Shown here: positions 59,501-64,000 of the stretch, piece by piece
Numbering within the stretch: position 1 is the first letter of the stretch
How the letters are laid out: each line of letters opens with the position of its first letter
Assembly: GCF_020091405.1 (NCBI RefSeq)
Contig: NZ_CP081903.1
Coordinates: forward strand, 5,456,501-5,520,500
Direction of reading: 5' to 3'
Source of the DNA: Bacteroides cellulosilyticus
GTDB taxonomy: Bacteria; Bacteroidota; Bacteroidia; Bacteroidales; Bacteroidaceae
Length of the DNA: 64,000 bases
Position numbers and translations under genes: made by a program
Notes under the pieces: model-generated
What the model saw: the letters and a program-made list of their open reading frames with translations, nothing else
Databases searched by the model: none
Told to the model about the DNA's origin: nothing

Positions 59501-60015
59501 TTTATCTGAAATGGGATCGCCTTTGCCATCACTTTGGTGACGAGAAAGGAACGAGTTTCCGAAACATTGCTCAGAGCTTCGTACTGAAAGAATTGCTCAA
59601 TGGAGCAAACTTCTACCTGCAACGCCTGACCGAACGTTACGAGTTGGAATGTCAGGCAGGTTCACTCACCATTCTGTTGCGCGATTTATATCAAGGAGGT
59701 GCGGCGCGTCCGGCCTGTACACTGTCCGGTGGAGAAAGTTTCCTGGTTTCTTTGTCATTGGCACTCGGTTTGTCTTCACTCAGCCGGCATAGCCTGTCTG
59801 TAGATACATTGTTCATTGATGAAGGATTCGGAACCCTGAGCAGTGATTATCTGAACACAGTAATGGACACACTGGAGAAACTGCACCAGATGGGCGGCAA
59901 GAAAGTGGGTATCATCAGCCATGTAGAAGGACTGCGCGAGCGGATCAAGACCCAGATACAGGTGAAGCGAATTGATAATTCGAGAAGTGAAATCACAACA
60001 GTGAGGACACTATGA
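56596..60015 (+). CDS. sbcC: DNA repair ATPase SbcC (Rad50 family)
   Basis: The 1139-residue protein has an N-terminal ATPase half with Walker A GETGAGKTTLLDAI (~36-49), the Q-loop region LAQGDFTKFL and long coiled-coil arms. The zinc hook CPVCG (~553-557) lies in the middle of the arms. The C-terminal half has the ABC signature LSGGESFLVSLSLALGLSSL (~1043) and Walker B DTLFIDEGFGTLS. It pairs with SbcD, encoded directly upstream, to bind and process DNA ends. The gene appears full length. A CCGTGTAATCTGTGG repeat lies in the 22-base gap. Confidence 0.97.
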   Translation: MKLQKLTIKNLASIEDAVIDFENGPLSEESLFLICGETGAGKTTLLDAICLALYNETPRMERTANEKYRDVGQTFSSKKEDVAINDSRQLMRRNTSEAWTELEFIGSNEIPYIAKWYVARAHRKASGAIQDTKWTLENCKTNLQLTKRNEIKAEIQEAVGLNFEQFCRTTLLAQGDFTKFLQSKESEKSDILEKLTGTGIYSEIGAGIYAITKEKRVDYENQNRKLEGIHVLTEEEMAGINETMAALSTEINGNTGQKNIAALKRDWLKRNTELTLTQESQQRIWEVKKEQLQSDDFRQKELLIKDWNHTADARNWLSSFKQQQWQQEINAKQTESLKQNFIRLSSGCVWLKENMKEQQAKLILAEEYLQTHAPFLPMFEQSQSIVTDLNAVLSSHSRISIYEKQIVELVRQQPAQEQERTNKENDFNLKSKENQIKQQEINQLNAQLDSMNRSALQEKKSTLETIKENLQKAQNALIVLEDKKAALATAEENEKSLETNLQAGKNRNEKLKNEFDTQKKAYDELKELYDKQKEAVEEWAKEARARLSIGDMCPVCGQKIEVLSKDEDFQSMLAPIRQSLEAKEKEYKEAEQALNSNRAEVKTYENMIANSRLATEKTRKGHDLARTEAEEKCGRCSIPSISDNTKEILEKLFQENKLNLENVNAKLNEVQTLSNHISRLQHLKDNHQKAVEAARNALDTADKNLTKLKNDITNKHSLAESEKDIVRTTLERVSPLILWEGWQTEWQTSPTAFIERLQKSAEHYKLAQNRQAELKAAIALIDKELSSISATQELICTAFPEWRDLPAKEKMEIKNLGMAWNTLNSEVGGLKQNILSVRKNLDELQTSLTAFYTTHPDMDEARLIALSSYSNEQIESLRSGQQRLREEEVAAQTAFRLTTVQLEEHQSKKPEMEEEETLESLDSLITALDEKITAGSQTLLRLKIQLEENAKNIARIKDEKKRADELREVYLKWDRLCHHFGDEKGTSFRNIAQSFVLKELLNGANFYLQRLTERYELECQAGSLTILLRDLYQGGAARPACTLSGGESFLVSLSLALGLSSLSRHSLSVDTLFIDEGFGTLSSDYLNTVMDTLEKLHQMGGKKVGIISHVEGLRERIKTQIQVKRIDNSRSEITTVRTL

Positions 60016-60059
60016 ATATTATTGTGTACTTTTGTAGCAACTATTAATAGAAAAAGACA

Positions 60060-60914
60060 ATGAAGAAGTTCATAAAAGGAGTCCGGTTTGCTCCTAAAAA
60101 CTATTCCGACGAAGTAGAAGCGAAGATTCAACACTATAAAAAGGAAGGTTATAAACTACCGTCGCGCCACTTATTGCGCACCGAAGAACAACTGGCGGGT
60201 ATCCGCGAAAGTGCCAAAATCAACACCGCACTGCTGGATTACATTTCTGCAAACATCCACGAAGGAATGTCCACTGCGGAAATTGACCACATGGTCTATG
60301 AATTTACAACGGATCATGATGCAATACCTGCCCCTTTCATGTACGAAGGTTTCCCCAAAAGTGTATGTACAAGTATCAATGACGTGGTATGTCATGGCAT
60401 CCCAAGCACGAAAGAGTTCCTGCGCAGCGGAGATATTGTGAATGTGGACGTTTCCACTATTTATAAAGGATATTTCTCGGATGCGTCACGAATGTATATG
60501 ATTGGAGAAGTGAAGCCGGAAATGCAACGTCTGGTACAGGTGGCAAAGGAATGCCGTGACATAGGCGTACAGACAGCACAACCGTGGGCACGGCTTGGAG
60601 ACATCGGTGCAGCCATTCAGGAATATGCGGAGAAGAACGGATACAGTGTAGTACGCGACCTGTGCGGACACGGCGTAGGAATCAAGTTCCATGAAGAACC
60701 GGACGTTGAGCACTTCGGCAAGCGCGGTACAGGTATGCTTATCGTTCCGGGAATGACATTCACCATCGAACCGATGATCAATATGGGAACTTACGAAGTC
60801 TTCATTGATGAAGCCGACGGATGGACCGTCTGCACAGACGACGGACTGCCCTCGGCACAATGGGAAAGTATGCTTCTGATTACCGAAAACGGCAACGAGA
60901 TATTGACTGAATAA
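60060..60914 (+). CDS. map: Methionine aminopeptidase, type I
   Basis: The 284-residue enzyme removes the initiator Met from new proteins. Metal ligands are visible in NVDVSTIYKGYFSDASRM (two Asp), RDLCGHGVGIKFHEEPDV (His), FTIEPMI (Glu) and the C-terminal SAQWESMLL (Glu). It has an N-terminal extension of about 45 residues (KGVRFAPKNYSDEVEAKIQHYKKEGYKLPSRHLLRTEEQL) beyond the short E. coli form; this is a helical region without zinc-finger Cys. It starts 45 bases after sbcC and is followed after 2 bases by rmuC. Confidence 0.95.
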   Translation: MKKFIKGVRFAPKNYSDEVEAKIQHYKKEGYKLPSRHLLRTEEQLAGIRESAKINTALLDYISANIHEGMSTAEIDHMVYEFTTDHDAIPAPFMYEGFPKSVCTSINDVVCHGIPSTKEFLRSGDIVNVDVSTIYKGYFSDASRMYMIGEVKPEMQRLVQVAKECRDIGVQTAQPWARLGDIGAAIQEYAEKNGYSVVRDLCGHGVGIKFHEEPDVEHFGKRGTGMLIVPGMTFTIEPMINMGTYEVFIDEADGWTVCTDDGLPSAQWESMLLITENGNEILTE

Positions 60915-60916
60915 GC

Positions 60917-62266
60917 ATGGATATTGTTTTTCTAATTATCGGTCTTATAGTAGGTGTCGGCGTAGGGTATCTGATAGCCGGACGAAAAAGTGCCGCGTTA
61001 TCCGCACAACTGCAAGCCACCCGCGAACGGGAAGAGCTGCTGAATCGTACGGTAGAAGAACGGATTGCACGTGAGAAAACCATCACAGCCGAGCGCCTGG
61101 CGGAGCAGGAGAAATCTTTCAATCTGAGACTGGCGGAGCTGCAGAAGCAATGGGAAGAACGTCTGAAATTGCAAACTGAAGAAGCGGAAGCCTTGCACAA
61201 ACGCATGAGCACGGAGTTTGAGAATCTCTCCAACCGCATTTTCAAAAGCAAGACAGAAGACTTCACCAAGCTGAATTCGGAGCATCTCAGCAATTTACTC
61301 CGCCCACTGGGGGAAAACCTGAAAGATTTCCGGGAAAAGGTAGAACAAGTATATGACAAAGAGTCGAAACAACGTTTCTCACTGGAAGAACGCATCAAAG
61401 ATTTGGTAGAACTGAACAACCGGATCAGCGAAGATGCCAACAACCTGACCCGTGCGCTAAAAGGTGATTCCAAGATACAGGGCAACTGGGGGGAAATGAT
61501 ACTGGAGCGACTGCTGCAAGCTTCCGGCCTGATAGAAGGCGAACATTACTTCCGCCAGGAATTCCTGAAAAACGAACAGGGTGAAATGCTGACCAACGAA
61601 GAAAGCGGCCAGAGAATGCAGCCGGATATTATTGTCAGGTACCCGGATGAGCGGGAAATGATTATCGACTCCAAGGTATCCCTGACTGCCTATGCCGCCT
61701 ACAATTCCGCCGAAAACAAAGAGGAAGAGGCTCGCTGGCTGAAAGCACATCTGCAATCGGTACGAGCGCATGTGGATGAACTCAGCCAGAAGGATTATTC
61801 GCATTATGATGCAAAAGCACCGGACTTTGTAATGATGTTTATCCCTACCGAAGCTGCCTACCTGACAGCTATCAAAGCGGATACCAGTCTATGGGAATAC
61901 GCCTATAATAAAAAGGTGGTATTGATGAGTCCTACCAATCTGATCAGTGCGCTCCGCCTTTCCCTCGATCTTTGGAAACGGGAAAATCAAGTGAAGAATG
62001 TGCAGGATATTATCAAACGAGGTACATTGCTTTACGAAAAGATTGCCGGATTTACAGATACATTCCTGCGCATCGGTGACAATCTGAGTGGATTGCAAAG
62101 AGATTATGACAAGGCTTACAACCAACTTTCGGATGGCAACGGCAGTGTGGTAAGACAGGCCGAACTGCTGCGTAATATGAGTCTGACTCCTAAAAAGCGA
62201 ATATCAGCAAGACTGCTGCCCAAAGAAGAGGAAACGGAGGAGGAAGAAAACGAACAGAACAAATAG
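60917..62266 (+). CDS. rmuC: DNA recombination protein RmuC
   Basis: The 449-residue protein has an N-terminal membrane helix (DIVFLIIGLIVGVGVGYLIAG, ~2-22), a long coiled coil (~30-150), then the RmuC nuclease-like domain: GNWGEMILERLLQASGLIEG, MQPDIIVRYPDEREMIIDSKVSLTAY (the D...DxK core) and FVMMFIPTEAAYLTAI. In E. coli RmuC limits inversions at short inverted repeats, which is notable in a genome full of invertons. It starts 2 bases after map, so they share a transcript. Confidence 0.95.
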   Translation: MDIVFLIIGLIVGVGVGYLIAGRKSAALSAQLQATREREELLNRTVEERIAREKTITAERLAEQEKSFNLRLAELQKQWEERLKLQTEEAEALHKRMSTEFENLSNRIFKSKTEDFTKLNSEHLSNLLRPLGENLKDFREKVEQVYDKESKQRFSLEERIKDLVELNNRISEDANNLTRALKGDSKIQGNWGEMILERLLQASGLIEGEHYFRQEFLKNEQGEMLTNEESGQRMQPDIIVRYPDEREMIIDSKVSLTAYAAYNSAENKEEEARWLKAHLQSVRAHVDELSQKDYSHYDAKAPDFVMMFIPTEAAYLTAIKADTSLWEYAYNKKVVLMSPTNLISALRLSLDLWKRENQVKNVQDIIKRGTLLYEKIAGFTDTFLRIGDNLSGLQRDYDKAYNQLSDGNGSVVRQAELLRNMSLTPKKRISARLLPKEEETEEEENEQNK

Positions 62267-62292
62267 ACAATCCAAATTAAGATATATAAAAC

Positions 62293-62859
62293 ATGAAAAT
62301 CCTAAAAGACCGTATCCTGAAAGATGGAAGATGCTACCCCGGAGGTATACTGAAAGTAGATAACTTCATCAACCACCAGATGGACCCTATCCTGATGAAA
62401 TCCATCGGTGTGGAGTTCGTCAGACGTTTTGCCTCTATCCCAATCAACAAAATTATCACGGTAGAAGCCAGCGGTATCGCTCCCGCCATTATGGTAGGTT
62501 ATTTATTGGAATTACCCGTAGTCTTCGCAAAAAAGAAAAAGCCGAGCACTATGGAGAACATGCTGGTTACTTCTGTCTATTCTTTCACCAAGCAACGCTC
62601 TTATGATGTATGTGTGAGTAAAGACTTTCTCCGTCCGGGTGACCGGATACTTTTCATCGATGATTTCCTGGCTAACGGAAATGCAGCCAAAGGCATCATG
62701 GAACTTGTGAAACAGGCCGGAGCCGAACTGGAGGGCATGGGCTTCATCATAGAAAAAGCCTTTCAGCATGGAGGTGACGAACTTCGTGAGCAAGGTATTC
62801 ATGTGGAGTCTCTGGCGATTATTGAGAGCCTTGACAATTGCGAAATTAAAATCAGATAA
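62293..62859 (+). CDS. xpt: Xanthine phosphoribosyltransferase
   Basis: The 188-residue enzyme joins xanthine to PRPP to make XMP for purine salvage. The PRPP-binding loop is [13 protein letters not shown] (~118-130). [30 protein letters not shown] (~57-86) is typical for the Xpt family and gives base and phosphate contacts. It is 27 bases after rmuC on the same strand. I see no purine riboswitch upstream, unlike Gram-positive xpt genes. A strong terminator follows. Confidence 0.95.
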   Translation: MKILKDRILKDGRCYPGGILKVDNFINHQMDPILMKSIGVEFVRRFASIPINKIITVEASGIAPAIMVGYLLELPVVFAKKKKPSTMENMLVTSVYSFTKQRSYDVCVSKDFLRPGDRILFIDDFLANGNAAKGIMELVKQAGAELEGMGFIIEKAFQHGGDELREQGIHVESLAIIESLDNCEIKIR

Positions 62860-62883
62860 AAGTATTTATCGTACATCTATAAA

Positions 62884-62925
62884 CTTACAGCCGGCTTGTT
62901 GATTCATTAACAAGCCGGCTGTAAG
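62884..62925. terminator. Strong terminator between convergent genes
   Basis: A 17-bp perfect GC-rich stem (62884-62900 with 62909-62925) with an 8-base loop; it lies between xpt and the convergent M56-type gene. Confidence 0.85.
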
Positions 62926-62961
62926 TTATAATCCGAGTATATGTTTTTATTCAGTAAAGCA

Positions 62962-64000
62962 TTATTTATGGGATAAAGTTGTCCGAATAATTTCTTTCAC
63001 ATCTTCCACGATTCCCATAGTAACATCTTTATCAAACTTCAGTCCCACTGATAATCCATCGCTGTTGGCAATCGTTTGGTAATCCTTTAGCTTCAATTCC
63101 AATTCCTGAAGGGAAGGATTCTTTATCACTGAGCTTGTACCTCCTTTCGGATACAAAGATACTTCTATAGGTAAAAGTACATCCGAAGCTGTCTTATATT
63201 TAGAACTGTAAATCTTAGGCTCTCCAAAAGAAACGAATATAGGAAGCAAACTATCTAAACGAGCTTCGGAAACTCCACCCAATTCTCCGGAAATTTCTCC
63301 ACGAACTTGTAGATAAGCCTCTTTTATGGTGCGCAGATAAGAAGTGATAGCGGTGGATGACGAACCACGGTCGTACCTTACAAATAAACCGGAAATCAGT
63401 CTTTTATCCGTATTCGTAACCTTCTGATACTCTTTCCTCAAGATATCCTTAAGGCGGACTGATAAGGTTTCCACATCATATTCTTTAATCAATTCCTGAT
63501 TCAGCATCATCTTATTATTCATGTTCACGAAGAAACTATAAAAAGTTCCTGTCGGTTTCTCAATCCGATACTCCTTCTTTCCACCCACAGCATCTTTTGC
63601 CTTGCGCTCGAAGAATGCCTCCAATTGTTGCAATTCGCTCTCCTGAACTGAATTTTGTTTCACACTCACAGGCGTGTTTATCGCCTGCTCCATTGTTTTC
63701 TTCACTTCCGGTTGCGCAAAAGCATAAAGCGCTCCGGTAGCTACGGGCACAAAAAGCAACAGCTTCAAGTGTGCCCAATTGTTTGTTCTTCTTTTTAACA
63801 TCATTGTGATACGATTTTTAAGTTTGCTGTGATTGAACCCGCAAGCCATAGAGTAGAGCCTTGTGCCCACGGACTTTTTTACCAGCAAGAGTTGATATTC
63901 TGTTGCATCGATGCCACTATTAATAACGCCATTATCGGCTTCATATTCATGCACTTCACGAAGTTCACGCATCAGGAGCCATGCGGCAGGATTGAACCAA
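62962..64000 (-). CDS. BlaR1/M56-type membrane metallopeptidase-like protein, 5' end outside window
   Basis: The frame is open to the end of the window. Its first visible residues are WFNPAAWLLMRELREVHEYEADNGVI, the conserved stretch just after the zinc motif of BlaR1/M56 peptidases. SGIDATEYQLLLVKKSVG and LKNRITMMLKR follow. A membrane helix (LKLLLFVPVATGALYAFA) then leads to a periplasmic C-terminal domain of ~220 residues of unknown fold. The HExxH zinc motif and the first membrane helices would lie beyond the window. Such proteins usually pair with a BlaI-type repressor; none is seen inside the window. Confidence 0.85.
   Translation of the reverse strand, partial: WFNPAAWLLMRELREVHEYEADNGVINSGIDATEYQLLLVKKSVGTRLYSMACGFNHSKLKNRITMMLKRRTNNWAHLKLLLFVPVATGALYAFAQPEVKKTMEQAINTPVSVKQNSVQESELQQLEAFFERKAKDAVGGKKEYRIEKPTGTFYSFFVNMNNKMMLNQELIKEYDVETLSVRLKDILRKEYQKVTNTDKRLISGLFVRYDRGSSSTAITSYLRTIKEAYLQVRGEISGELGGVSEARLDSLLPIFVSFGEPKIYSSKYKTASDVLLPIEVSLYPKGGTSSVIKNPSLQELELKLKDYQTIANSDGLSVGLKFDKDVTMGIVEDVKEIIRTTLSHK

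Overview
The window is chromosomal DNA from a Bacteroides-type gut bacterium. The evidence is a UpxY/UpxZ-controlled capsule locus, TTTG / TAnnTTTG promoter boxes, HU-like proteins paired with ~33-residue 'smalltalk' ORFs, DUF4373, DUF2693 and DUF3575 genes, and pyruvate phosphate dikinase. I do not name a species. No rRNA, tRNA or CRISPR array was found.

Layout. 1-12.2 kb is an accessory, decaying region. It holds the end of a YD/RHS-like gene, a group II intron sitting beside a terminator hairpin, an amidase remnant, a smalltalk ORF, an HU-like protein, a DnaB helicase with a DnaD-like partner, an AAA-ATPase/nuclease flanked by repeats, and what looks like the wreck of a phase-variable fimbrial locus (tyrosine recombinase, 293-bp invertible segment, DUF3575 fragment). 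12.2-19.3 kb is a five-gene minus-strand operon of unrecognised proteins: a membrane protein with a Sel1-like end, a coiled-coil membrane protein with an Asp/Leu-rich tail, two tandem paralogues and a bactofilin-like beta-helix protein. 19.5-30.2 kb is mostly core: superoxide dismutase, a ThiE-like protein, a histidine kinase, ppdK, RlmD, an RluA-family enzyme, two lipoproteins, an MFS transporter and a glutathione peroxidase. 30.1-35.3 kb carries a second smalltalk/HU pair, a three-gene DUF262/ATPase/unknown cassette with defence-like architecture, a broken gene, and an antitoxin whose PIN toxin is truncated.

35.3-49.7 kb is a complete minus-strand capsular polysaccharide operon: UpxY, UpxZ, RfbC, Wzx, Wzy, a lipoprotein, GT2, a CDP-ribitol synthase fusion, a TagB/TagF-type polyol-phosphate transferase, an acetyltransferase, a UDP-sugar dehydrogenase, GT2, a FemAB/GNAT-like protein, an initiating sugar-phosphate transferase and an aminotransferase. 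Its promoter lies between 17-bp inverted repeats at 49885 and 50075 and points away from upxY, so the sequenced molecule appears to be capsule-OFF. A second switch may act inside the operon: the FemAB/GNAT-like gene is out of frame at a run of eight G. The enzyme set predicts a ribitol-phosphate (teichoic-acid-like) capsule.

50.3-52 kb holds three small plus-strand genes of mobile-element type (including DUF2693 and DUF4373). 52-64 kb is again mostly core: a large hybrid histidine kinase, SbcD, SbcC, methionine aminopeptidase, RmuC, xanthine phosphoribosyltransferase and the C-terminal part of a BlaR1/M56-type protein that runs off the window.
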